64,000 nucleotides of DNA, taken from Aureibaculum luteum. GTDB taxonomy: Bacteria; Bacteroidota; Bacteroidia; Flavobacteriales; Flavobacteriaceae. Position 1 is the first letter of the stretch. Every line of letters starts with the position of its first letter. Under the pieces are notes generated by a model. The model saw only the letters and a program-made list of their open reading frames with translations, had not been told where the DNA came from and ran no database searches. Positions 17,054-26,268 of this stretch are shown in pieces. The stretch covers positions 1 to 64,000 of the forward strand of contig NZ_QRGD01000010.1 in assembly GCF_003449015.1 (NCBI RefSeq), given 5' to 3'. The translations under genes were made by a program, and so were the position numbers.

Positions 17054-18991
17054 CTAATTCTCTGTGGTAAGTTGTTTATCTATAATCCTATCGAAATAAT
17101 CCTTCATAAAAGCCTTACAAGCTTCTTCAATTTCGTCCATTTCTGGTGTTCTATTTTCAATAAGATTATCAACTAATCCCTTATCATTTTTACTAAAAAA
17201 ACCAGTTGCTTTCTCTCCATCAAAAGTACAGATTAAATTACCTCGTTGCAATTGATATTGCGTACCGTTATAATTCATTGCGTAAGGTTCAATTTGAGGT
17301 TCGCTTATTAAACTTCTTCCCCAACTTCTGAATGGTTTATCATAACCTATAGCATCTAACACTGTAGGATAAATATCTATTTGCTGAGCCAATTTTGTAT
17401 CTACACCAACAAAAGTGCTGTCTGGTTTATAGATTAAAATAGGCACAGCACCTCTATTGATAATTTTGTAATATTCATCCTTGTAAAAGGATTGATTGGT
17501 ATGATCTGCCGTTAGGATAAAAATAGTATTTTTAAACCAAGGTTCTTTTTTAGCAGCTTCGAAAAACTTTTTAAATGCATAATCGGTATACCCTACAACT
17601 TGATGCATGGGTATATCTCCTTTAGGAAATTTGTCTTTATATTTTACTGGTGGTAGAAATGGTTCATGTGAAGTAAGCGTAAAAAGTGAAGCAAAAAACG
17701 GCTCCTTTTTAGTGTCTAAAACGTCTTTGGTGAACTGCATAAACTCCTCATCCCAAATACCCCAAAAGCCATCATCGTCTTCATCATTTGCATATTCTGT
17801 CATCCCATAATAATGGTCAAAACCTAAAATATTACCAAAACCTAAAAACCCCATAGACCCATTAGGTGCCCCATGAAAAAAAGAAGTATCATAATTACGT
17901 TCTTTCAATGTTGACACTAACGATTCAATTTTCTGATTGGCGTATGGTGAAGAGGTAAACGCGTGTTCAAAAGATGGAATACCTGCTATTACTGATGACA
18001 TACCATGAATGGATTTTCTTCCATTTGCAAAAGCATTTGTAAAAATAAGACTGTGGTCCGCTAAAGAATCTAAAAAAGGGGTATAACTTTTAAAATTTGC
18101 AATCTTCGTATCCTTATTAAAGGCTTGCCAATATTCACGTCCATAACTTTCTACAATAAACACAACAATGTTAGGTGAAGTTTTCGGATTGTTTTTATAC
18201 TGTTTTACGGGTTTAAAATACTTATCAACAGCGTTAGGATCTACCTGATATTTCACTTTCTTTATGTTAATTGTATTAAACGTTCTTATAAAAGCAAATG
18301 GAGAATTTAATACAAAATCGGCTTGTTGTAGTTTAGTTACATGCCTACTCGCATCTACTAAATTTATTGGTCGAGTACTTTTCTTAAAATCGCCACCACG
18401 AATGGCTCCTATCATCAATATCACCAAAAAAACAAATACTATTGTTGAGAATAAAAAATAACTCAGGTTATTTTTCTGATACGTTTTTTTATTTAATTTC
18501 ACTTTATTATAAAGGAAAATCCACAGGGCCGCAGCTATAAAAAACAACAGGTATACATGCCAATAATTAGCTAAAAATCGAAAAAACATACTCGATTTAT
18601 TCGATTCATTTTCCAACGTTTCAAAAACAGCCTTCGTTGTTCTACTGAAGGTAAACCTATAATATATAAAGTCTATAAAGTTAATAGCATATGCTACTAG
18701 ATTAAAGGTGAAATAAATAAAAAATAATAATTTTTGATACCATTTTTTAGTGTTTACTTTTAACGGTAACAACGATAGCACTATAAACAATGCATTTACA
18801 TATAATATGGCTGCGGTATCAAATGCAAGACCATAATATGACAATCTAAAAAAATCAAAAACGGTATCAATTCCTAATAAATCACTATTGTAAAAATAGA
18901 ATAAAACCCTAGCAATGAAATAAAAAAAATAGGCGAGTAATAACCTATAAAACATTATTTTATATTCATTCTTTCTTAAATAACTAATCAT
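17054..18991 (-). CDS. LTA synthase-family sulfatase / phosphoglycerol transferase
   Basis: The N-terminal half has five membrane helices (about 10-210). The C-terminal half is an alkaline-phosphatase-superfamily domain: NIVVFIVESYGREYW (metal site), NAFANGRKSIHGMSSVIAG with the expected Thr/Ser nucleophile region, FFHGAPNGSMGF, and TLTSHEPFLPP..ADHTN. The family transfers phosphoglycerol or phosphoethanolamine to envelope glycans or lipids. In a Gram-negative bacterium the acceptor is not lipoteichoic acid. A TTG eight codons upstream opens the frame, but ATG 18991 fits better because a promoter-like TATTTTTG (19013-19020) would otherwise be coding. Divergent from the MarR gene. Confidence 0.88.
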   Translation of the reverse strand: MISYLRKNEYKIMFYRLLLAYFFYFIARVLFYFYNSDLLGIDTVFDFFRLSYYGLAFDTAAILYVNALFIVLSLLPLKVNTKKWYQKLLFFIYFTFNLVAYAINFIDFIYYRFTFSRTTKAVFETLENESNKSSMFFRFLANYWHVYLLFFIAAALWIFLYNKVKLNKKTYQKNNLSYFLFSTIVFVFLVILMIGAIRGGDFKKSTRPINLVDASRHVTKLQQADFVLNSPFAFIRTFNTINIKKVKYQVDPNAVDKYFKPVKQYKNNPKTSPNIVVFIVESYGREYWQAFNKDTKIANFKSYTPFLDSLADHSLIFTNAFANGRKSIHGMSSVIAGIPSFEHAFTSSPYANQKIESLVSTLKERNYDTSFFHGAPNGSMGFLGFGNILGFDHYYGMTEYANDEDDDGFWGIWDEEFMQFTKDVLDTKKEPFFASLFTLTSHEPFLPPVKYKDKFPKGDIPMHQVVGYTDYAFKKFFEAAKKEPWFKNTIFILTADHTNQSFYKDEYYKIINRGAVPILIYKPDSTFVGVDTKLAQQIDIYPTVLDAIGYDKPFRSWGRSLISEPQIEPYAMNYNGTQYQLQRGNLICTFDGEKATGFFSKNDKGLVDNLIENRTPEMDEIEEACKAFMKDYFDRIIDKQLTTEN

Positions 18992-19012
18992 ATATAAATA
19001 AGGTGTAGACTT

Positions 19013-19020
19013 CAAAAATA
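19013..19020 (-). promoter_or_regulatory. Bacteroidetes -7 box of the LTA-synthase-like gene
   Basis: The minus strand reads TATTTTTG, a TAnnTTTG match 22 bases upstream of the chosen ATG. A GCATA half-site of the neighbouring MarR operator motif lies at 19030-19034, close to its -33 position. Confidence 0.5.
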
Positions 19021-19066
19021 CAACTTATTGCATAAATTACTATTATTTTTAAATTTACAATTTTAT

Positions 19067-19078
19067 TATGCGTGCATA
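19067..19078. promoter_or_regulatory. Probable MarR operator (TATGC-GT-GCATA)
   Basis: A perfect 5-bp inverted repeat with a two-base spacer lies at the -33 position relative to the TATATTTG box of the MarR gene. Two further half-sites occur in the same intergenic region: GCATA at 19030-19034 and TATGC at 19102-19106, the latter overlapping the start codon. The spacing and symmetry fit a MarR dimer. The role is inferred from position. Confidence 0.6.
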
Positions 19079-19090
19079 GTATTTTTTTGT

Positions 19091-19098
19091 TATATTTG
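19091..19098 (+). promoter_or_regulatory. Bacteroidetes -7 box of the marR-fad operon
   Basis: TATATTTG matches TAnnTTTG and ends only four bases before the ATG of the MarR gene. Transcription would therefore start at or very near the start codon, giving a leaderless or nearly leaderless message. Confidence 0.6.
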
Positions 19099-19102
19099 TA
19101 AT

Positions 19103-19561
19103 ATGCAAAAAGAAACGACGATCGATCACGCCTTAAGAGCAACCTGGCAAGCAGTTGCAAAAATGTACAATGAGCAGGCGGCAAAACACGGTAGTACAAT
19201 GTCTACAGCATTTGTATTGTTAAATATAGATTATGAAAATGGAACACCTTCTACGGCACTCGGTCCTTTAATGGGCATGGAACCTACTAGTTTGTCTAGA
19301 ATATTAAAAACAATGGAAGACAAAGGTGCCATTTTTAGAGAAAAACATCCTGAAGACGGCAGGAGTGTACTTATAAAATTGACTGACTACGGTAAGGAAA
19401 TGCGGAAAGTTTCTAGAGCGTCAGTCATCGCTTTTAACGAAAAGGTTAAAGAGGAATTAGATGAAGAAAAGTTAAATAACTTTTTTGAAGTAACTGAAAA
19501 AATAAATCAATTAATAGCAGAGCGTGTAATTTTCAATGAAAATAAACGTAAAGCGATTTAA
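19103..19561 (+). CDS. MarR-family transcriptional regulator of the fad operon
   Basis: A 152-residue winged-helix regulator when started at MQKETTIDHAL. The frame is open further upstream, but that would translate the promoter and operator. The wHTH spans about residues 40-105 with GTPSTALGPLMGMEPTSLSRILKTMEDKGAIFREKHPEDGRSVLIKLTDYG, a textbook MarR recognition helix and wing. It is 12 bases upstream of the beta-oxidation genes. It is inferred to repress them until a fatty-acid-derived ligand binds. The Bacillus counterpart operon uses a TetR-type FadR instead. Confidence 0.92.
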   Translation: MQKETTIDHALRATWQAVAKMYNEQAAKHGSTMSTAFVLLNIDYENGTPSTALGPLMGMEPTSLSRILKTMEDKGAIFREKHPEDGRSVLIKLTDYGKEMRKVSRASVIAFNEKVKEELDEEKLNNFFEVTEKINQLIAERVIFNENKRKAI

Positions 19562-19573
19562 AATAGTTAACAA

Positions 19574-21982
19574 ATGAACAAAAGGCATATTAAAAAAGTA
19601 GCTGTTATTGGTTCTGGTATAATGGGATCTGGTATTGCATGTCATTTTGCCAATATTGGCGTAGATGTATTATTGTTAGACATTGTTCCTAGAGAACTAA
19701 ACGACAAAGAAAAAGCTAAAGGGTTGACTTTAGAAGATAAAGTCGTTAGAAACAGATTGGTTAATGATGCTTTAACTGCATCCTTAAAATCTAAACCTTC
19801 TCCTATTTATAGTCAATCTTTTGCAAGTCGAATTACTACTGGTAATTTAGAAGACGACATTGCTAAAGTTGCAGATGTAGATTGGATTATGGAAGTTGTC
19901 GTTGAAAGACTAGATATCAAGAAAATGGTATTCGAAAACTTAGAAAAATATAGAACTCCAGGAACATTAATTACATCTAACACTTCTGGTATTCCTATTA
20001 AATTTATGAGTGATGGACGTAGTGAAGATTTCCAGAAGCATTTCTGTGGAACCCACTTCTTTAATCCCGCTCGTTACTTAAAATTATTCGAAATAATTCC
20101 TGGGCCAAAAACAGAAGCTTCTGTTTTAGAGTTTTTAAATGAATATGGCGAAAAATTCCTAGGAAAGACATCTGTAGTTGCAAAAGACACGCCTGCTTTT
20201 ATTGGAAACAGAGTTGGTATATTCAGTATCCAAAGTTTATTTCACGCGGTTAAAGAGTTAGATTTAACCATAGAAGAAGTAGATAAATTATCAGGACCAG
20301 TAATTGGTCGCCCTAAGTCTGCAACTTTTAGAACTGTTGATGTTGTTGGATTAGATACTTTAGTTCACGTGGCAAACGGAATTAGAGAAAACTGTCCTAA
20401 AGACGAACGTTTAGAGCTTTTTAAATTACCTGATTTCATTAACAAAATGATGGAAAAAAAATGGTTAGGAAGCAAAACAGGACAAGGGTTTTATAAAAAA
20501 ACGGTTTCAGCTGAAGGACAAAAAGAAATTTTGTCACTCGACTTAAACACCTTAGAATATCGTTCTGCAAAACGAGCAAAATTTGCAACTTTAGAATTAA
20601 CGAAAACGATTGATAAAGTAGTAGACCGTTTTAAAGTATTAGTAAAAGGTAAAGATAAGGCCGGTGAGTTTTACAGAAAAAGCTTTACTGCATTATTTGC
20701 CTATGTATCTAATAGAATTCCAGAAATTTCAGATGAGCTATATAAGATTGATGATGCTATGAAAGCTGGTTTTGGATGGGAACATGGTCCTTTCCAAATT
20801 TGGGATGCTATTGGCGTAGAAAAAGGAATCGAATTAATGAAAGCTGAAGGTTTAGCCCCAGCTGCATGGGTTAATGAGATGATTACTTCTGGTAACACGT
20901 CTTTTTATACAATAAAAGAAGGTTCTTCATATTTTTATGATATTCCAACAAAAACACAAACTAAAATCCCTGGTCAAGATAGTTTCATTATCCTAGACAA
21001 TATTAGAAAAACAAACGAAGTGTTTAAAAACTCAGGTGTTGTTGTTGAAGATTTAGGAGATGGAATTCTTAACGTAGAATTCCAATCTAAAATGAACACT
21101 ATTGGTGGAGATGTACTTGCAGGATTAAATAAAGCTATTGACTTAGCTGAAAAAGATTTTGCTGGATTAGTGGTTGGTAACCAAGCAGCAAACTTCTCAG
21201 TTGGTGCAAATATTGGAATGATTTTCATGATGGCTGCAGAGCAAGAATATGATGAGCTTAATATGGCTATCAAATATTTCCAAGATACCATGATGCGTAT
21301 GCGTTATTCTTCAATACCAACTATTTCTGCTCCACATGGAATGGCTTTAGGTGGTGGTTGTGAATTGTCATTACATGCTGATAAAGTAGTAGCAGCAGCA
21401 GAAACGTATATGGGACTTGTAGAGTTTGGTGTAGGTGTTATTCCCGGCGGTGGTGGTTCAAAAGAAATGGCATTAAGAGCATCAGACCTATTTCATAAAG
21501 GAGATGTACAGTTAAACGTTCTTCAAGAACATTTCTTAACTATTGGTATGGCAAAAGTATCTACTTCTGCTTATGAAGCTTTTGACACTAACCTTTTACA
21601 AAAAGGTAAAGATATTGTTGTTGTAAATAAAGACCGTCAAATAGCTGTAGCAAAACAACACGCAAAATTAATGGCAGATATGGGCTACACACAACCTGTT
21701 CGAAGAACAGATGTTAAAGTACTCGGTAAACAAGCCTTAGGTATGTTCCTTGTAGGTACAGATGCTATGGAAGATAGCAACTACATTAGTGAGCATGATC
21801 ATAAAATTGCAAACAAGTTAGCTTACGTAATGGCAGGTGGAGATCTATCTGAGCCAACTCTAGTGAGTGAGCAGTATTTATTAGATTTAGAACGTGAAGC
21901 TTTCTTAAGTTTATGTACAGAACGTAAAACTTTAGAACGTATTCAACACATGTTAACCAAAGGAAAACCTTTAAGAAACTAA
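19574..21982 (+). CDS. fadN: 3-hydroxyacyl-CoA dehydrogenase / enoyl-CoA hydratase (FadN type)
   Basis: A bifunctional beta-oxidation enzyme of 802 residues. The NAD-binding dehydrogenase comes first (GSGIMGSGIA at 13-22, then the HFFNPARYLKL and DTPAFIGNRVG motifs). The crotonase domain comes last (about 490-690, with APHGMALGGGCELSLHAD and VEFGVGVIPGGGGSKEM). This order is the reverse of E. coli FadB/FadJ and is that of Bacillus FadN. The thiolase gene starts five bases after the stop, so the two activities feed directly into it. Confidence 0.94.
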   Translation: MNKRHIKKVAVIGSGIMGSGIACHFANIGVDVLLLDIVPRELNDKEKAKGLTLEDKVVRNRLVNDALTASLKSKPSPIYSQSFASRITTGNLEDDIAKVADVDWIMEVVVERLDIKKMVFENLEKYRTPGTLITSNTSGIPIKFMSDGRSEDFQKHFCGTHFFNPARYLKLFEIIPGPKTEASVLEFLNEYGEKFLGKTSVVAKDTPAFIGNRVGIFSIQSLFHAVKELDLTIEEVDKLSGPVIGRPKSATFRTVDVVGLDTLVHVANGIRENCPKDERLELFKLPDFINKMMEKKWLGSKTGQGFYKKTVSAEGQKEILSLDLNTLEYRSAKRAKFATLELTKTIDKVVDRFKVLVKGKDKAGEFYRKSFTALFAYVSNRIPEISDELYKIDDAMKAGFGWEHGPFQIWDAIGVEKGIELMKAEGLAPAAWVNEMITSGNTSFYTIKEGSSYFYDIPTKTQTKIPGQDSFIILDNIRKTNEVFKNSGVVVEDLGDGILNVEFQSKMNTIGGDVLAGLNKAIDLAEKDFAGLVVGNQAANFSVGANIGMIFMMAAEQEYDELNMAIKYFQDTMMRMRYSSIPTISAPHGMALGGGCELSLHADKVVAAAETYMGLVEFGVGVIPGGGGSKEMALRASDLFHKGDVQLNVLQEHFLTIGMAKVSTSAYEAFDTNLLQKGKDIVVVNKDRQIAVAKQHAKLMADMGYTQPVRRTDVKVLGKQALGMFLVGTDAMEDSNYISEHDHKIANKLAYVMAGGDLSEPTLVSEQYLLDLEREAFLSLCTERKTLERIQHMLTKGKPLRN

Positions 21983-21987
21983 GAACT

Positions 21988-23178
21988 ATGGAAACAGCAT
22001 ATATAGTAAAAGCATATAGAACAGCAGTTGGTAAAGCACCAAAAGGCGTGTTCCGTTTTAAAAGAACTGATGAATTGGCTGCAGAAACCATCAAATACAT
22101 GATGAAAGAACTGCCTAATTTAGACAAGAAACGCATTGACGACGTTATTGTTGGTAATGCAATGCCAGAAGGTGCACAAGGATTAAATATGGCACGATTT
22201 ATTTCTTTAATTGGATTGGATAGTGTAGATGTGCCGGGTGTAACCGTAAATCGTTTTTGTGCTTCTGGTGTTGAAACAATAGGCATTGCCACAGCAAAAA
22301 TTCAAGCTGGTATGGCAGATTGTATTATCGCTGGTGGAGCTGAAAGTATGAGTTCAGTGCCTATGACAGGCTTTAAACCAGAATTAAACTACGATACAGT
22401 AAAAGCAGGTCACGAAGATTATTATTGGGGAATGGGAAATACTGCAGAAGCGGTGGCCAAACAATTTAAAGTTTCTCGTGAAGACCAAGATGAATTTGCT
22501 TATAATTCACATATGAAAGCATTACGAGCTCAAGCTGAAAATCGTTTTCAAGATCAAATTGTTCCTATCGAAGTAGAGCAAACCTATATTGATGCAAACG
22601 GAAAAAAAGCAACGAAATCCTATACAGTCACTAAAGATGAAGGACCTCGTGCTGGAACAAGTAAGGAAGTTTTAGCTAAACTTAGACCCGTATTTGCTGC
22701 CGGTGGAAGTGTTACAGCTGGTAACTCATCACAAATGAGTGATGGAGCTGCTTTTGTAATGATTATGAGTGAAGACATGGTTAAAGAACTCGGTTTAGAA
22801 CCTATTGCTAGAATGGTAAACTATGCAGCAGCAGGTGTTGAGCCTCGTATTATGGGAATTGGCCCAGTAAAAGCAATTCCAAAAGCATTAAAACAAGCAG
22901 GTTTAAAACAATCAGATTTAGAGTTAATTGAATTGAACGAAGCATTTGCTTCGCAATCAATAGCGGTAATTAGAGAGTTAAGTCTTAATCCAGATATTAT
23001 TAATGTAAATGGTGGTGCAATTGCACTCGGACACCCATTAGGGTGTACAGGAGCAAAATTATCTGTGCAATTGTTTGATGAGATGCGTAAACGCGATATG
23101 AAAGGTAAATATGGTGCAGTAACCATGTGTGTTGGTACAGGTCAAGGTGCTTGTGGAATTTTTGAATTTTTAAACTAA
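21988..23178 (+). CDS. fadA: Acetyl-CoA acyltransferase (3-ketoacyl-CoA thiolase)
   Basis: Cleaves 3-ketoacyl-CoA with CoA to acetyl-CoA and a shortened acyl-CoA. The 396-residue protein has all thiolase signatures: VNRFCASGVETI with the nucleophilic Cys near residue 91, the NEAFASQ segment, NVNGGAIALGHPLGCTGAK with the active-site His, and CVGTGQGACGIFE with the C-terminal Cys. It lies between fadN and the acyl-CoA dehydrogenase gene in one operon. Confidence 0.96.
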   Translation: METAYIVKAYRTAVGKAPKGVFRFKRTDELAAETIKYMMKELPNLDKKRIDDVIVGNAMPEGAQGLNMARFISLIGLDSVDVPGVTVNRFCASGVETIGIATAKIQAGMADCIIAGGAESMSSVPMTGFKPELNYDTVKAGHEDYYWGMGNTAEAVAKQFKVSREDQDEFAYNSHMKALRAQAENRFQDQIVPIEVEQTYIDANGKKATKSYTVTKDEGPRAGTSKEVLAKLRPVFAAGGSVTAGNSSQMSDGAAFVMIMSEDMVKELGLEPIARMVNYAAAGVEPRIMGIGPVKAIPKALKQAGLKQSDLELIELNEAFASQSIAVIRELSLNPDIINVNGGAIALGHPLGCTGAKLSVQLFDEMRKRDMKGKYGAVTMCVGTGQGACGIFEFLN

Positions 23179-23205
23179 TCAAAGAACTTAATAAAATACT
23201 ATAAA

Positions 23206-25014
23206 ATGGCAGATTTAGAAAAAGACATCCTTCGTGGAGGTCAATTCTTAGTAAAAGAAACAAAATGTGAAGACGTTTTTACTCCTGAAGATTTTTCAGA
23301 AGAGCAAACAATGATGAAAGAATCAGTAATGGAATTTAATGATCGTGAAATCATTCCTCATAAACCTCGTTTTGAAGCCAAAGATTTTGCTTTAACGGAA
23401 GAAGTAATGCGTAAAGCTGGAGATATGGGATTTTTAAGCGTATCGGTACCCGAAGCTTATGGTGGAATGGGAATGGGATTTGTTTCTACTGTATTAACGT
23501 GTGATTATATCTCAAGTGGTACAGGTTCATTTAGTACTGCTTTTGGTGCCCATACAGGTATTGGAACACTGCCAATTACACTTTACGGTACAGAAGAGCA
23601 AAAACAAAAATACGTACCAAAATTAGCAACTGGAGAATGGTTTGGAGCGTATTGTTTAACAGAACCAGGAGCGGGATCTGATGCTAACTCTGGTAAAACA
23701 ACTGCTACACTTTCTGCCGATGGTAAAACATACAAAATTAACGGTCAAAAAATGTGGATTTCAAATGCAGGTTTCTGTAGTTTGATGATTGTTTTTGCTC
23801 GTATTGAAGACGATAAAAATATTACAGGCTTCATTGTTGAATTCGATAGAAACAACCCGAATGGAATTACCATGGGTGAAGAGGAGCATAAACTTGGTAT
23901 TAGAGCTTCCTCAACACGTCAAGTATTTTTTAACGATACTGTTGTTCCTGCGGATAACATGTTAGCTGGTCGTGGAGAAGGTTTTAAAATTGCCATGAAC
24001 GCTTTAAATGTTGGACGTATTAAATTGGCTGCAGCTTGTTTAGATTCTCAAAGACGAATTTTAAGCATTGCCGTAAATTATGCTAATGAGCGTAAACAAT
24101 TTAAAACCCCTATTGCTGATTTTGGAGCTATTAAAACAAAATTAGCAGAAATGGCAGCTAGTACTTATGCTGGTGAATCTGCGACCTATAGAGCTGCAAA
24201 AAATATTGAAGACAGAATTACGCTACGTGAAGCTTCAGGGAATACACATCAAGAAGCAGAACTTAAAGGTGTTGAAGAATATGCAATTGAATGTTCCATC
24301 CTAAAGGTGGCCGTATCAGAAGATGTTCAAAATGCTGCAGATGAGGGTATTCAAATTTTTGGCGGAATGGGATTCTCTGAAGAAACTCCGATGGAGTCGG
24401 CTTGGAGAGACGCTCGTATTGCAAGAATTTACGAAGGAACCAATGAGATTAATAGAATGCTTTGTGTTGGTATGTTAGTTAAAAAGGCAATGAAAGGTCA
24501 TGTAGATTTATTAGGACCTGCTCAAAAAGTTCAAGAAGAATTAATGGGTATTCCTTCTTTTGAAACTCCTGATTATTCTGAATTATTTTCAGAGGAAAAA
24601 GAAATGATCAAAAAGCTTAAAAAGACGTTTTTAATGGTGGCTGGTGGTGCTGTTCAAAAGTATGGACAAAACCTTGAAGATCATCAACAATTATTAATTG
24701 CAGCAGCCGATATTTTGATTGAAATCTATATGGCCGAATCTGCTATTTTAAGAACTGAAAAAAATGTTAAACGTACTAGCGAAAAAGAGCAATCTGCACA
24801 AATCGCTATGGCAAAATTATATTTATATCACGCTGTAGATATCGTAGAAGAAAAAGGTAAAGAAAGTATTATTTCTTTTGCTGAAGGCGATGAACAACGT
24901 ATGATGTTGATGGGACTTAAACGTTTCACGAAATACGCTAACTATCCAGATATTGTTGATTTACGTATTGAAATAGCTGAGAAAGTTAAAGCAGAAAACA
25001 AGTATTGTTTTTAA
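23206..25014 (+). CDS. fadE: Acyl-CoA dehydrogenase (FadE of Bacillus type)
   Basis: An FAD enzyme for the first oxidation step of fatty acid degradation. The 602 residues contain the acyl-CoA dehydrogenase core (about 20-425) with YCLTEPGAGSDANS, the WISNAGF FAD loop, and IYEGTNEINR at the usual end of the core. An extra helical domain of about 170 residues follows, as in the Bacillus FadE/YusJ group. It is the last gene of the operon and is followed by a strong terminator. Confidence 0.95.
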   Translation: MADLEKDILRGGQFLVKETKCEDVFTPEDFSEEQTMMKESVMEFNDREIIPHKPRFEAKDFALTEEVMRKAGDMGFLSVSVPEAYGGMGMGFVSTVLTCDYISSGTGSFSTAFGAHTGIGTLPITLYGTEEQKQKYVPKLATGEWFGAYCLTEPGAGSDANSGKTTATLSADGKTYKINGQKMWISNAGFCSLMIVFARIEDDKNITGFIVEFDRNNPNGITMGEEEHKLGIRASSTRQVFFNDTVVPADNMLAGRGEGFKIAMNALNVGRIKLAAACLDSQRRILSIAVNYANERKQFKTPIADFGAIKTKLAEMAASTYAGESATYRAAKNIEDRITLREASGNTHQEAELKGVEEYAIECSILKVAVSEDVQNAADEGIQIFGGMGFSEETPMESAWRDARIARIYEGTNEINRMLCVGMLVKKAMKGHVDLLGPAQKVQEELMGIPSFETPDYSELFSEEKEMIKKLKKTFLMVAGGAVQKYGQNLEDHQQLLIAAADILIEIYMAESAILRTEKNVKRTSEKEQSAQIAMAKLYLYHAVDIVEEKGKESIISFAEGDEQRMMLMGLKRFTKYANYPDIVDLRIEIAEKVKAENKYCF

Positions 25015-25052
25015 AAGTACTATACTCAAATAATTTTTTATTATAGTGGATG

Positions 25053-25103
25053 AAACCGTTTTCTAAATACCTTTTTTATTTTTGGTATTGAAAACGGTTT
25101 TTA
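25053..25103 (+). terminator. Terminator of the fad operon
   Basis: AAACCGTTTTC..AATACC and GGTATTGAAAACGGTTT form a long stem (25053-25071 with 25084-25100), followed by T-rich sequence, 39 bases after the FadE stop codon. Confidence 0.88.
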
Positions 25104-25195
25104 TTTGAAGGGAATTAATAATCATTTACTAATAATTCACCCAAGTGTCATCTTGAACGTCCCGACTGACAAGGTAATATTTAATATTTAATTTT

Positions 25196-25681
25196 ATGGA
25201 TATTACTCAAAACTGGAAGGCAATAAGAACTCATTTTAACGATAGTTTCAAATCGAATTTACATGTATCAATAGCCTCCGTAAATTCCAATAATCTTCCT
25301 ACAGTTACTCCTGTTGGGACTCTATTTTTAAATGGTGATCAAACCGGATTTTATTTTGAAAAATACATATCAAAACTACCAGAAAACGCTAAATTCAACA
25401 ATAATATTTGCGTATTGGCTGTAAATAGTAATAAATGGTTTTGGATAAAATCATTATACAAGTTAAAATTTAATAACTATCCTGCACTTAAATTATATGG
25501 CAAGCTTGGCACAAAAAGAAAAGCCTCTGAAATTGAAATCAGCAGATTAAAAAAAAGAATGAAATCTACAAATAGTCTTAAAGGCAATAAATACCTTTGG
25601 GGAGATATGGTACATGTTAGAGAAATTAACTTTACCAACGTTGAAAAAATTAATATTGGCAAAATGACTGCCCATTTTTAA
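25196..25681 (+). CDS. Pyridoxamine 5'-phosphate oxidase-family protein
   Basis: A 161-residue FMN-binding split-barrel protein. The N-terminal segment reads like the family core (LHVSIASVNSNNLPTVTPVGTLFL, about residues 22-46), followed by NNICVLAVN and an Arg/Lys-rich helix. Relatives include PNP oxidases and general flavin/heme-handling proteins, so the activity cannot be named. The 3' end overlaps the convergent DUF1569 gene by four bases. Confidence 0.75.
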   Translation: MDITQNWKAIRTHFNDSFKSNLHVSIASVNSNNLPTVTPVGTLFLNGDQTGFYFEKYISKLPENAKFNNNICVLAVNSNKWFWIKSLYKLKFNNYPALKLYGKLGTKRKASEIEISRLKKRMKSTNSLKGNKYLWGDMVHVREINFTNVEKINIGKMTAHF

Positions 25682-26136
25682 ACTCCAAATTGAGTTAAGT
25701 GATGGTCTAAATGTTTATAATATAAATTATTCCACTCATTTTTGGTTAATTTTCCAAAAGAGAGATTTTCTTTACCATCAAAATGAAGTTCACCCAACTT
25801 CTGTGTTTTTTTTATATAATCGATCAAGCGTCCTTTTTCTTTTTCAAAATCTTTATCCACTTTCATTATAAACATAGGTGCTGTTCTAGAATTTCGTTTG
25901 TAGGGAGCATCTCCAGTTACAATTTTCTTGGCAAATAACTTGATCATAAATCTTGAAAAAGCATTTGGTTTTGGATGCGTATTTTCATAAACCAATTCAT
26001 AGGCTACGTTGCAATGAGCAAACATTTGAGCTACCGTCATTGATCCCCATTCTGCTTTGGATTCTGGTGTTAAATTAGTAATGCGATCAATAACTCGATC
26101 TGAAACCTCTTGGGTAAAAATATTTGGAAACGTCAT
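25678..26136 (-). CDS. DUF1569 (DinB-like four-helix) protein
   Basis: A 152-residue soluble, mostly helical protein with the pattern LTPESKAEWGSMTVAQMFAHCNVAYEL near residues 20-50 and LYYKHLDHHLTQFG at the C-terminus, typical of DUF1569 in the DinB superfamily. The His residues (His41, and the HLDHH cluster near 146) are positioned like the metal ligands of DinB-type thiol transferases. Function unknown. Confidence 0.78.
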   Translation of the reverse strand: MTFPNIFTQEVSDRVIDRITNLTPESKAEWGSMTVAQMFAHCNVAYELVYENTHPKPNAFSRFMIKLFAKKIVTGDAPYKRNSRTAPMFIMKVDKDFEKEKGRLIDYIKKTQKLGELHFDGKENLSFGKLTKNEWNNLYYKHLDHHLTQFGV

Positions 26137-26268
26137 CTTTTAAGATCTTTATTTGTTAACTACAATCCAAATGTAGTCATTTTGCTCAGTAACCGACCAT
26201 ATAGAAATGTCATTTTTTAAATGTAGATATAATAATTATATTCGCATAACTAATCCAAACTCAATATA

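Noticed and set aside
21786-22292. 168-codon minus-strand frame across the fadN-fadA junction
   Set aside because: It overlaps two conserved genes and has no domain features.
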